Assembly (NCBI GenBank): GCA_964629965.1 | Contig: CAZVRZ010000122.1 | Span: 1-16,025 of the forward strand | DNA length: 16,025 bases | Source of the DNA: CAZVRZ01 sp964629965 | GTDB taxonomy: Bacteria; Chloroflexota; Anaerolineae; Anaerolineales; UBA4823 | Direction: 5' to 3' | Part shown: in pieces, positions 7,701 to 14,629 of the stretch | Numbering within the stretch: the stretch's first letter is position 1 | Layout of the letters: every line of letters starts with the position of its first letter | Program-made: the position numbers and the translations under genes | Notes under the pieces: generated by a model | What the model was told of the DNA's origin: nothing | The model's database searches: none | The model's input: the letters and a program-made list of their open reading frames with translations, nothing else

Positions 7701-10545
7701 TGGTTAGTGTTTCCTCAAGGATTTGTTGAGGATCTATGCCTGCGCAACGATTTGAGTCGTTTATGTTTTTATTAGCTTGCAGCGACTGCTTCGTCTGCTG
7801 GTATAAGCAGTTCGCTTGCTCAGCAAACCAAATCAACATATCGGGATTGGCGCTATCTAGCTTTAGGGCCGACCTGGCTGCTTGCCAGGCACTGTAGGAT
7901 AGATTGGCGGCCCAATACGCCTCGGCCAGGCTGCGTTGATAGTTCGGATTACGAGGTTCGATCTGTACAGCATCTTGTAAGGCGGCGACCGCCGTGTCGA
8001 TCTGTCCTTGTCTCAGAGAAGCGCGCCCTAAACCGTAAGAAATACGAGCTTGCCAGGCTGAATCGTTAACAAGCTCGCTTTCGAGCGCCTTTAGGTAGTG
8101 GGCAATTGCCGTATGGCTATCTCCGCTTTCGGCAATGGCTTCTGCCAGCAAGGCTTGCGCCTGATAGTTTTTGGGTTCAAGTACTAACACTTTTTGTAGA
8201 GCTCGAGCCGCTTGTTCTGGAGCGCCGCTCACAGCCAGGATGGCTCGGCCATAATCGAAATATGGTGCTGCCTGGGCTGGTTCACTTTCAATCACATGCT
8301 GTAAAGGAGCGATCGCTTGATGATATTCGTTCATCGCCAGCAATGCTTTTGCGTAAGTGTACGCCAATTCATTATCAATTTCACCTTTTGCAGATTGTTC
8401 ATCAAAAGCGCTAGCCAACAACAGGCATGCTTGTTGGTAATAGCCTAGTTGGTTTTGAGTTTGGCCTAATCGTAGAATCACCTGCCAACGCACGTCAGGC
8501 GCAACGGGATTTCGCTGTGCGCTTAATAATTCGTAGGCGTGGGTGAAAGATTCCAATGCCAGCGATGGGTTGTGATTTTCGCGGTATGTTTCACCAAGCT
8601 TCACTTGGATAGCGAAACTATCGGGAATAGCCTGGGCGGCCGATCGCAATGTTGCACTTTCTTCTTGAAGTTCTCCCGCCTGGCGATAGATCTCGGCTAG
8701 AGAAACCCATCCTTCTTCCAGATCGGGCGTCAAGAGAGTTGCCTGGCGATAGTACTCCTGGCTATCAGCCAAATTACCAATGCTGCGAGCCAGTTTGCCC
8801 ATCAGGCATTGCACCTTACCATCTTCAGGATCAAGCGCCAGGGCTTGTTGGCAGGCAACGGCTGCTTGATCTGTAGCGTCGATATTAATTGCACAATCGG
8901 CCAAGGCCAGTAAATCCTTTTTTTGTTGTTGGGTTGTCTCCCCATGGAATTGATTTAAAATGGCGCTCCGTTCTCGAAGAGCAGCTTGCCAATTTCCTAG
9001 TTTCTCAAGTGTATCTGCTAATGACCTGCGAATGTCTAACGCATAGGGCTTGAGGGTTGATGCCAGGTAAAGGGATTCAGCAGCACCTGGTAAATTCTTG
9101 ATAGCTATTTGAAGTTTGCTGATGGTAAGTATTAAACCGGTACCATCTGGATGATCTTGCCTTCCGAGTTGGGCTATCTGCAAACCTTCTTTTGCCATTC
9201 CAAGTTCGAGTAGTAAATTTGCCAATGTATTGTATGGCAGCTGTACTCCCCAAAAAAGATAATCTACATCATGCTTCAAGCGAACGCAGATTTCATAAGC
9301 CAATCGTGTATAAACCTTAGCTTTTTCCAGTTCGTGTGATTCAATAGCCCGTCGAGCTAGTATCAGGAAGATCGATAGGGCTGCATAGCTTGGCTGATGT
9401 TCGCTGAGATTATTTCCATCGGCAGTCCACTTTTTTATTTCATCTGGATCTCCAGATTGAATTAGCGCCAGTGCATGACTGTGCTGGTATTCTATGATCT
9501 CGGCAAGAGACGATTCGTCTGTCAGCGAACCGAGAATGTGAATCCAGGCATTGATTAGGTCAGTGTTGGATATAGCGACTTCATCTGGTAAATTGTTGTT
9601 TTGTGCTAGTTGATTCCAATGCGCGGTGCTGGCGGCTTCTATCTGTCGGGCGAGCCGGGCTACCTGTTGTATTGTTTTGACACTTGCCGACGAATCATTT
9701 GCCAGCCATTGCAGTTCAGATTGCAGCTCAAGAATTTGTATCCGTTCTAAGATGTTACCGGAAACTTGTCCGGTGCTCGAATCGGTATGTGCTAAAGTTT
9801 GACAAACAATTTGTGCAGCATGTTGGGCAAGATCTGGACGGAGTGCTTTTACTGATCTGAGAATTTGTATTTGTTTGAGTGAGATGGAAGGGTCTTCCTC
9901 ACGTGACTTCGCAATTAGACAAACGATCTGTTCAACCTGCACTTCGGGTGGGTTGGGTTGGCTTAGAATCGCGTGGATAATGATCTCCGATTGATCATTT
10001 TGAGATAACTCATCTGCCTGCAGCAAACTGGCAATCATGTCAAGGGGGTCGGAACAGAGATCGAACAGGCATACTAGAACCGTTTTCCAGGTTTCTACGC
10101 ATGCGGCGCTGGTCTGTTGAATATTACCCACCAGAAACGACCAGTTACCGTATTTCCGTCTCTCCTCACGCAATGCCAGGCATAACATACCGACATGGGC
10201 CAACCGTTTCAGGGGTAGCCATTTTTCTTGAATGGTTTTGGCTTCGGATTGATTGTTTAGGAATAGATCGTGGATCTGGATGGCTCGTTGCAGCAAATTG
10301 GATCCCAGAGCTATTTCTGAAGAACTGCGGAATTCCTTGGGTTTGATGGAAATTCCCAAGGCCTGCAGAGCGCATGCTCCGGGTGCAAAGTATTCCTCAC
10401 TCATATCGCCCATGGGTAGGAGCGAGTTAATAAATGCTTCTTGTTGTAGACATTGCCAGATCAAGGTGTCTTGCCGCAATGAGCAAGCATACCAGGGCCA
10501 TTTTTGCTCAGGGATACGGCTGCGTATTTCGGTTAGAACATTCAT
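4708..10545 (-). CDS. Giant tetratricopeptide-repeat (TPR) scaffold protein, 1945 aa
   Basis: This is by far the largest gene here. Residues 1 to ~430 are helical without clear repeats (Trp/Cys-containing, including the string KWPWYACSLRQD). From ~435 to the end the protein is an almost continuous TPR solenoid with the usual small/large/Ala/Pro pattern, for example AEIYRQAGELQEESATLRSA and, near the C-terminus, GLALRDGKDYENAATMLKRA followed by SELDPNN. No signal peptide or membrane segment is seen, so it should be cytoplasmic. No enzymatic motif is visible, so its likely job is scaffolding or sensing. The start at 10545 has a strong AAGGAG seven nt upstream. It is coupled to the downstream peptidase gene, the obvious candidate partner, and lies 15 nt after a small two-TM membrane protein gene. 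The function of the N-terminal third is unknown. Confidence 0.9.
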   Translation of the reverse strand: MNVLTEIRSRIPEQKWPWYACSLRQDTLIWQCLQQEAFINSLLPMGDMSEEYFAPGACALQALGISIKPKEFRSSSEIALGSNLLQRAIQIHDLFLNNQSEAKTIQEKWLPLKRLAHVGMLCLALREERRKYGNWSFLVGNIQQTSAACVETWKTVLVCLFDLCSDPLDMIASLLQADELSQNDQSEIIIHAILSQPNPPEVQVEQIVCLIAKSREEDPSISLKQIQILRSVKALRPDLAQHAAQIVCQTLAHTDSSTGQVSGNILERIQILELQSELQWLANDSSASVKTIQQVARLARQIEAASTAHWNQLAQNNNLPDEVAISNTDLINAWIHILGSLTDESSLAEIIEYQHSHALALIQSGDPDEIKKWTADGNNLSEHQPSYAALSIFLILARRAIESHELEKAKVYTRLAYEICVRLKHDVDYLFWGVQLPYNTLANLLLELGMAKEGLQIAQLGRQDHPDGTGLILTISKLQIAIKNLPGAAESLYLASTLKPYALDIRRSLADTLEKLGNWQAALRERSAILNQFHGETTQQQKKDLLALADCAINIDATDQAAVACQQALALDPEDGKVQCLMGKLARSIGNLADSQEYYRQATLLTPDLEEGWVSLAEIYRQAGELQEESATLRSAAQAIPDSFAIQVKLGETYRENHNPSLALESFTHAYELLSAQRNPVAPDVRWQVILRLGQTQNQLGYYQQACLLLASAFDEQSAKGEIDNELAYTYAKALLAMNEYHQAIAPLQHVIESEPAQAAPYFDYGRAILAVSGAPEQAARALQKVLVLEPKNYQAQALLAEAIAESGDSHTAIAHYLKALESELVNDSAWQARISYGLGRASLRQGQIDTAVAALQDAVQIEPRNPNYQRSLAEAYWAANLSYSAWQAARSALKLDSANPDMLIWFAEQANCLYQQTKQSLQANKNINDSNRCAGIDPQQILEETLTILQHTQKASSKNRSDYLIQLGHLQALAGKSQQALETFHLLDEISTAAPADLYQASQELQGLNDLPGTIQMLERAIDTCQKQHVPVPILYYRQLAEAFQKDGDLIRALGTLDQALAIETGDASLYQAQADLMLEMGQTSNALQHLENAIQNTNEIEPRAFLSYRLAQIQRSIGQPKAALTNASHSIEWIMELPDVAAAHYLPEVYQFKVEIAQAMLLNQEVLETGKAESVCHQAVFPDLESNDEQVYARLCQCAVLEAALDMQHMIDVTPYWEIITRCTVQHPRIEAMRARFLLRQKDYSAALEALNNAQEMYRTMNQDDAGGSTTLPKQAQTEKRGSQAKLKEISQAAVQVSLALAAAELYEWQSALQFAKQAIQLNPYEARPYYTLLRVLVCQAENQLLCQDLLILNHAPGASVLSHENYQLFRTTLDRVKSILADETTGGQFIIDEERSTWLAEIDQLIMHWELRGVAVFTPEQTQVKASLPAEKFPEEVADYLAALRFSGNPAAVEAARQAASAYPEQAVVQTQAALTLIHIEIDSALKSAHASYKLMATPCNCPETAISLVLLALVSGEAGDLPAARTTIQGALDIWADEPRWHALAARYILQMVDYHFSEDMKETATVTQAITHLEEAVRLEPNHIPHYLALSDAYLHDLPNDPMAPRRAVRVLERACRLDTQSAELWQALAKAHRLSEAENALEQAAGCAERAIGLAGNQHTSSSQLTYLNACILRADIALEMGNAQMALHRSREALRSQPGNSEALLIQVRALEALERPSEALETLEKVLPFSSDPLSLNIKRARLIRSMQGSQAALPVAKNISDQYPTSPQAQYLLAQLQAETGADELATQSAQGALRAISQQENVFTSQEMAEIHLMLGRLMARAGQLDNAIHHLKQAVSQREDLLDAYLELGSVFEKQRQNIKARQIYQQATRIAPTDPRPFIKAGLALRDGKDYENAATMLKRASELDPNNLDIKSTLFGVMAVNLIHGKSMAETE

Positions 10546-10560
10546 CCGGTTGCTCCTTGC

Positions 10561-10887
10561 TTATGCTAAGGCCTGTAACATAAACCAGCATGAAACGATC
10601 ATGATCACACCACCTGCCAGGATCAATGTGAAACCGGTTCCATTACGGGTTCGCATCATATCGTTTATGGTATTCAATAATGCTGAGGCAGTGCCTACAA
10701 GTCCGGTGGTTTCCTCAACCAGTCCTTTTTGTGCCAGGCGGGTTGTTTGAGCTAATACAGCGTTCGTTTCTTTATTGAACGCTTCGTGGACCAGGATGGC
10801 AACTCCTGCCAAGCATGAACCAAAACCTGCCAGGAACATGAGAAGCAATGGGATGACGACGATATTCGAGATCAAAGAGTGTTCCAT
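10561..10887 (-). CDS. Small two-transmembrane protein
   Basis: This 108-aa protein has two hydrophobic segments, about residues 7-34 and 85-106. They flank a ~50-residue amphipathic stretch (LAQTTRLAQKGLVEETTGLV) that could pack as a helix on or outside the membrane. I do not recognise the family. Its outline is holin-like, but nothing phage-related is nearby. The start has GGAG six nt upstream. It sits 32 nt after the LCP-like gene and 15 nt before the giant TPR gene, so it could act as a membrane dock for the cytoplasmic TPR/peptidase pair; that role is inference from position only. Confidence 0.75.
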   Translation of the reverse strand: MEHSLISNIVVIPLLLMFLAGFGSCLAGVAILVHEAFNKETNAVLAQTTRLAQKGLVEETTGLVGTASALLNTINDMMRTRNGTGFTLILAGGVIMIVSCWFMLQALA

Positions 10888-10919
10888 GTCTTACTCCATT
10901 ATCAGGGTAGGATGAAGAA

Positions 10920-11675
10920 TTACGGTGCGCCCGTTTGATGCTGTTTGGTTTGATTGACGCTAATCGTGTAGTCGATCGCGCATTGGGGATTTTTCATTTC
11001 CTTAATACCGTTGAGCCAAAATTCTGCAGTCTCTTCGATTGGTTGGCTGCTGAGTATGTGCCCGGCGAGGTCTAGATCGGGGGATTGGTCGGATTTACTT
11101 AGAACATTGATTGCTTGTCGGCATACCAAACCTACAATATCATGATTTGGATTGACCGGCTTTTCTTTGTCGAGAAACGCTGCTAGCCATTGTTCACGTA
11201 TGATGGAATAGCCTGGAATAACGTCAATTATTGTTGGAGGTGATAACAGGATGGCTAAGCCTTGCCTGTCTATCATGATATAGTCCAGTGTATATTCTTT
11301 GTCTCCAATTTTCTCTTTGAGTATTTCTGTGAAGCCGGCTGCTGGAATAAAATTTCCATCCTCTAAAGTCAAGGAGAAAGATTCTTCTAAAATTTGATCT
11401 TTGGATGATGCGATGGTATCGTATGGATAAAATAAACCTAGATGGAGTGGAAGGTGCGGAGCATATGTCACCAGCCAGATTGACTGGAGTTGAGCGTTTT
11501 CTTTGAATTGATCGATGATAATAAAGAAAAGCCTGGTCTGTTCAGGCGTTTTGACCTCTTCAGATGATCTATCCTGGATCTGAGTGGGCTTGAATCCGTA
11601 AACACCTATTCCCCAGCCTAAAACAAGCGCCAGGGAAAAACAAATAGCAAAGACATTCAAGTAAGAGCGTTTCAT
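10920..11675 (-). CDS. Membrane-anchored protein resembling a degenerate LytR-CpsA-Psr (LCP) domain
   Basis: This 251-aa protein has one N-terminal membrane segment (residues 7-27) and an extracytoplasmic domain. The order of features follows LCP proteins, which attach glycopolymers to peptidoglycan. RLFFIIIDQFKENAQLQSIWLVT resembles the opening strands with the conserved early Asp (D55). LGLFYPYDT (79-87) sits where LCP enzymes have SIPRDT. LDYIMIDRQGLAILL (130-144) resembles the IDxYVxVDFxGF strand. The Arg of PRD is Tyr85 and the later VDALGGV motif is absent, so phosphotransferase activity is doubtful. The similarity is by eye and remote. Its ATG overlaps the preceding stop by 4 nt (ATGA), indicating coupling with the secreted glycosidase-like protein. 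Confidence 0.55.
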   Translation of the reverse strand: MKRSYLNVFAICFSLALVLGWGIGVYGFKPTQIQDRSSEEVKTPEQTRLFFIIIDQFKENAQLQSIWLVTYAPHLPLHLGLFYPYDTIASSKDQILEESFSLTLEDGNFIPAAGFTEILKEKIGDKEYTLDYIMIDRQGLAILLSPPTIIDVIPGYSIIREQWLAAFLDKEKPVNPNHDIVGLVCRQAINVLSKSDQSPDLDLAGHILSSQPIEETAEFWLNGIKEMKNPQCAIDYTISVNQTKQHQTGAP

Positions 11676-12817
11676 TTACTTGCCTTCTTTAAATTGGTGA
11701 CATGCCGGATAGTTTTCTTCAACCTGGTATCCAAAGGTTTTGCTTGAGGTTCGTAATTTGAGTTTTGACCGGTAGTGAAAGATAGTTGGATCGAATTACG
11801 ATAGGCCTCGATCGTATCTCTCAGTAATGCACAGGCTGGATGCACTGTGTTTTGTTGCAATAAACTGCCAGAAGATGGACCGCTTGCGCTGTTCAGGGTT
11901 GAAAAGAATGCCACGTTAATGAATAATTGGCCTTTAAGCAATTCATATGCCTGGTAAACCCATTCAGCTTGTTCTTCAGGTGTGTCTTTTGTCTCGGGCC
12001 AAGTAAAACCAGTTATCCAGATCCGATCATTGTTTCTTTGGTATTTCAACATGATTTGCCGTATTTGTTCATAGTGTCGGAGAAATTGTTGTCCATTATC
12101 TTCTGATGTATCGAGAGGATTCCCATACATGTGTGGAAAACTTATTCCAATCACCGGCAAACTTACTTTGTGATGAGATTGATAAAGCGCTTCCAAGAAA
12201 GCTCCATCGTCTATCCCATCTTCTGTTGCTTGCGATAATGGTTGTACACTGGCGATGACAATCGCTTTGGTTGGAATCTGCTGTAAAGATGTTTGAACTT
12301 GTTCAAGCAGATGCAGGTATGCTTCTGGATTGGGAGACTTTCCCCATCCTTGCCTGGTATTTGCTCCTGGAAATAGCTCAACTGCCAAGATAGTATTAGG
12401 AAAAGCCTTGACCATACTTTTGATTATCTGGGCAGTTATGGCAGGATCAGGCCCGTCAGTAGCCATAGCGTATTCTGGGGCTTGCGAAATGACAATCATT
12501 ACCCTGATCTTTTTTGATTCGGCCTCTTTGAGCGCTTGCACCAGCTGAGTTACATCTGGTTTTTGGGTTGGATCAGGCCATATCTTAGCCCACTGGAAAG
12601 GTATGGAAACCCATTCAAAACCTATTTGTTCTGCCATGTTAAGGGCCTGGTTCGCATTTGTAGCCTGGTAATCATATACGGCCCCATAAGAGAACCCATT
12701 AGGATCTGGGAAACCGGCAGCGTCGGTATCGGTGGTTACTTGGGATGCTTTTGCATTATTGGCTACTAATGCGGCTATCAGGAAGAGGCCTGAAATAAGA
12801 GAAATTCGTAAATGCAT
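11672..12817 (-). CDS. Secreted TIM-barrel glycosidase-like protein, probably inactive
   Basis: This 381-aa protein starts with a signal peptide (MHLRISLISGLFLIAALVANN) and a likely AKA|S cleavage site after residue 24. The body follows the beta/alpha-barrel plan of clan A glycosidases: WVSIPFQWAKIWPDP, then RVMIVISQAPEYA, VELFPGAN (146-153) at the strand-4 acid/base position, ISFPHMYGNP, IWITGFTWPE (266-275) at the strand-7 nucleophile position, and NVAFFSTLNS. Active relatives have NE in the first motif and TE in the second; here both Glu are Gly (G151, G270). A binding or structural role is likelier than hydrolysis. I chose this ATG because it has a Shine-Dalgarno and opens a signal peptide; the longer frame to 12886 has neither and would overlap the upstream gene. 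Confidence 0.75.
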   Translation of the reverse strand: MHLRISLISGLFLIAALVANNAKASQVTTDTDAAGFPDPNGFSYGAVYDYQATNANQALNMAEQIGFEWVSIPFQWAKIWPDPTQKPDVTQLVQALKEAESKKIRVMIVISQAPEYAMATDGPDPAITAQIIKSMVKAFPNTILAVELFPGANTRQGWGKSPNPEAYLHLLEQVQTSLQQIPTKAIVIASVQPLSQATEDGIDDGAFLEALYQSHHKVSLPVIGISFPHMYGNPLDTSEDNGQQFLRHYEQIRQIMLKYQRNNDRIWITGFTWPETKDTPEEQAEWVYQAYELLKGQLFINVAFFSTLNSASGPSSGSLLQQNTVHPACALLRDTIEAYRNSIQLSFTTGQNSNYEPQAKPLDTRLKKTIRHVTNLKKASK

Positions 12818-12823
12818 GCTGTA

Positions 12824-12827
12824 CCTC
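12824..12827 (-). promoter_or_regulatory. Shine-Dalgarno fixing the start of the secreted glycosidase-like protein
   Basis: GAGG lies six nt before the ATG at 12817. The alternative in-frame ATG at 12886 has no purine-rich element before it and lies inside the upstream gene. The shorter start is therefore preferred. Confidence 0.65.
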
Positions 12828-12851
12828 GAGAAAGTGTGAGTCCCTTTTCTG

Positions 12852-13070
12852 TTAGAAATGCAGAAACCAATAAGTAAGAAAGCCAATCCAAAGACCAGCC
12901 ACAGCTCCCAAGATCCCTACCCCCACATGATTGATTAATAGGTGAGCCGAGAAAGGTGTTTTCTTAAGTTGGCCCGGCCATTTTATTTCATGTAATAAGG
13001 TCATTCCAGAGATTGAGAGGTCTAGAACTACGTTTGAAAAGTGGCGAATACTAGGGTTGCGGATGCTCAT
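12852..13070 (-). CDS. Small single-pass membrane protein, unknown
   Basis: This 72-aa protein has a basic, polar N-terminal half (MSIRNPSIRHFSNVVLDLSI) and one C-terminal hydrophobic segment, about residues 46-70, rich in Gly, Trp and aromatic residues (GILGAVAGLWIGFLTYWF). It looks like a tail-anchored or single-pass protein with the N-terminus in the cytoplasm. No family is recognised. The frame also contains a TTG at 13082 and an ATG at 13076. The ATG at 13070 is chosen because GGAG sits six nt before it. It lies 14 nt after the 86-aa gene and 34 nt before the secreted glycosidase-like gene. It is short, but spacing, ribosome site and TM segment support a real gene. Confidence 0.65.
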   Translation of the reverse strand: MSIRNPSIRHFSNVVLDLSISGMTLLHEIKWPGQLKKTPFSAHLLINHVGVGILGAVAGLWIGFLTYWFLHF

Positions 13071-13076
13071 TTTCAT

Positions 13077-13080
13077 CTCC
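13077..13080 (-). promoter_or_regulatory. Shine-Dalgarno fixing the start of the 72-aa membrane protein
   Basis: GGAG is followed by ATGAAA and then ATG. The first ATG directly abuts the GGAG and is badly spaced; the second (13070) is six nt away and is the likely start. Confidence 0.6.
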
Positions 13081-13084
13081 AATG

Positions 13085-13345
13085 TTAACGAGAAGTGGTT
13101 ATCCTAATAATTTCTCCCTGGCTGTTTGCAACCACTCGAACCCAGCGCGAGATTGTATGCCCATCGACAGCCGATACTTTTTTTTGATAAACGAGCAAGT
13201 AGGTGGCATTGGAATGGTCAACCGATTTCTTTTCCGCATTGCTGGATACCGGGCGCTGCTTGATGTCAGGAGTAACTCCGAACATCTCGGGAAATTTTTT
13301 CTGAACGAACCCTGATATGGTCTGGATAGTTTGAGGGTTTAACAT
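13085..13345 (-). CDS. Small soluble protein homologous to the C-terminal tail of the operon's peptidase
   Basis: This 86-aa protein has no signal or membrane segment. Residues 4-21 (PQTIQTISGFVQKKFPEM) form an amphipathic helix. Residues ~48-86 look like two or three beta strands ending GEIIRITTSR, with a polar Ser/Lys/Asn linker between. Both halves align without gaps to the 931-aa peptidase: 4-21 with peptidase 836-853 (P, V, K, P and M identical), and the last ~38 residues with the last ~38 (K, R, G, E, R and terminal SR identical). The gene lies 28 nt after ftsZ. The ribosome site is weak (AGG two nt before the ATG), so translation may depend on coupling. Function is unknown; a free-standing docking or regulatory module is a reasonable guess. 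Confidence 0.7.
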   Translation of the reverse strand: MLNPQTIQTISGFVQKKFPEMFGVTPDIKQRPVSSNAEKKSVDHSNATYLLVYQKKVSAVDGHTISRWVRVVANSQGEIIRITTSR

Positions 13346-13373
13346 AACCTGTTAATCAAGAAATTCCACGAAT

Positions 13374-14558
13374 CTATCTTCTTCGCAAGAAGGCGGGTAC
13401 ATCCAGGTCTTTGGTGCCAAAACCGGAAGTATTGATTTCCTCTGTTAGCCGTTGAGGCGCTACTACAATCGGTTGTTCAACTTCAGTGGTAGGAACTGCT
13501 GGAGTTTTGACTACGTTGTGCACAGAGAAACCAGAAAGAGTTTCTTCTAGAGAGCCTCCCCCTAATCCGGTAATAACCAGGATAACCTCTACCTTATCTT
13601 CTAGCTGTTCATCGTAAACTACTCCTACGTGAATATCTGCCTGTGACGATGCTTTTTCTCGAATAAAATTTACAGCTTCTTGCATTTCGAGAACAGGCAA
13701 ATCTTCGCCGCTGGTAAAATTAATGAGCACGCCAGTCGCATTCTCTAAAGAAATATCTTCTAATAAGGGATGCCGAATGGCATTATGCATGGCTTTTAGC
13801 ACCTTACCTTCGCCATCGCTTTGCCCGATGGACATGAGCGCTCCACCGCCTTTGTTCAAAATATTTTTTATGTTTGCGAAATCTATATTGATGCTGCCAG
13901 TCTTTGTGATCACTTCAGTTATGCCTTGAACAGCCTGTCGTAAAACATCATCCGCCATGCGAAAGGCTACTTCCAGGGTGACGCGTTGGCCAACTACTTT
14001 TAGGAGCCGGTCATTGGGGATGGTGATCAATGTATTTGTATTGGGCTGTAGCTGGGCAATTCCTTCGGATGCGTTTCGTTGACGACGCCCCATCTCAAAA
14101 TTGAATGGTGTAGTAACAATTGCGATGGTAACAGCTTTAATGTGTTGGGCAATTTTAGCTGCAACAGAGATCGAGCCAGTGCCGGTACCGCCACCCATGC
14201 CGGCTGTCAAAAACACCATGTCTGCTCCTGCGAGACTTTCTTGGATCTCTCGCCAACTTTCTTCGGCTGCTTTACGCCCTTTCTCAGGATATCCGCCTGC
14301 TCCCAAGCCGCGTGTTTCTTTTGGACCTAGCTGGATCTTTGTTGGAGCAAGTGATTGTTTTAGAGCCTGGTAATCTGTATTGGCCGCAATAAAATCTACT
14401 CCGGTCAGGCCCAATTGAATCATGCGGTTTACAGCATTTGTTCCTCCTCCGCCCAATCCTACTACTTTAATATTGGGTTTGTAGATTGAAAGATAACTGG
14501 GTTGAGTTGGAATATCATTCTGTACATCCATTTGTTGGGGGGGGATGCGAGTGATCAT
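13374..14558 (-). CDS. ftsZ: FtsZ, divergent, with catalytic T7-loop Asp replaced by Asn
   Basis: This 394-aa tubulin-like GTPase forms the cytokinetic ring in bacteria. It carries GLGGGGTNAVNRM (34-46), AANTDYQAL (58-66), the tubulin signature MGGGTGTGS (121-129), TTPFNFEMGRR, IPNDRLL and FRMADDVLRQAVQGITEVIT. The C-terminal peptide DLDVPAFLRRR, which binds FtsA/ZipA/SepF-type partners, is intact. The T7 synergy loop reads NIDFANI (224-230) where canonical FtsZ has NxDFxD: the second Asp, which completes the active site of the next subunit, is Asn229. Gly-Tyr replaces Ala-Asn in GAGANPE. GTP binding should survive, but turnover may not. No ftsA, ftsQ or mur genes are adjacent, suggesting a second, accessory FtsZ. 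AGGAG lies nine nt before the ATG. Confidence 0.97.
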   Translation of the reverse strand: MITRIPPQQMDVQNDIPTQPSYLSIYKPNIKVVGLGGGGTNAVNRMIQLGLTGVDFIAANTDYQALKQSLAPTKIQLGPKETRGLGAGGYPEKGRKAAEESWREIQESLAGADMVFLTAGMGGGTGTGSISVAAKIAQHIKAVTIAIVTTPFNFEMGRRQRNASEGIAQLQPNTNTLITIPNDRLLKVVGQRVTLEVAFRMADDVLRQAVQGITEVITKTGSINIDFANIKNILNKGGGALMSIGQSDGEGKVLKAMHNAIRHPLLEDISLENATGVLINFTSGEDLPVLEMQEAVNFIREKASSQADIHVGVVYDEQLEDKVEVILVITGLGGGSLEETLSGFSVHNVVKTPAVPTTEVEQPIVVAPQRLTEEINTSGFGTKDLDVPAFLRRR

Positions 14559-14629
14559 GTTTTACTTCTCCTAAAGCAGCCTTCATCTCTTCAAATGATT
14601 CGCTAAAGATGTGATTTTTATGTTGGGAT

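Noticed and set aside
1905..10545. Type III-E CRISPR TPR-CHAT association
   Set aside because: There is a TPR plus caspase-like pairing, but no CRISPR array, Cas7-like or gRAMP gene in the window, and the peptidase looks closer to gingipain in its NPYA/VGRLP region.
10253..10750. Longest plus-strand open frame (165 codons) opposite the TPR and two-TM genes
   Set aside because: It crosses the junction of two well-supported minus-strand genes, is Arg/Ser/Cys-rich with no domain pattern, and lacks a ribosome site. It is a shadow. The same applies to the other frames opposite coding sequence, such as 1255-1635 and 6684-7055.
10561..10887. 108-aa two-TM protein as a phage holin
   Set aside because: No lysin, phage structural or regulatory gene is nearby; the two-TM layout alone is not evidence.
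12818..12886. N-terminal extension of the secreted glycosidase-like protein to ATG 12886
   Set aside because: No Shine-Dalgarno, it overlaps the 72-aa gene, and it would bury the signal peptide behind 23 residues.
14520..14595. Short frame beginning MKAALGEVKHD upstream of and overlapping the ftsZ start
   Set aside because: It has only about 23 codons, no clear ribosome site of its own, and overlaps the ftsZ start in another frame. A leader peptide cannot be excluded but is not supported.
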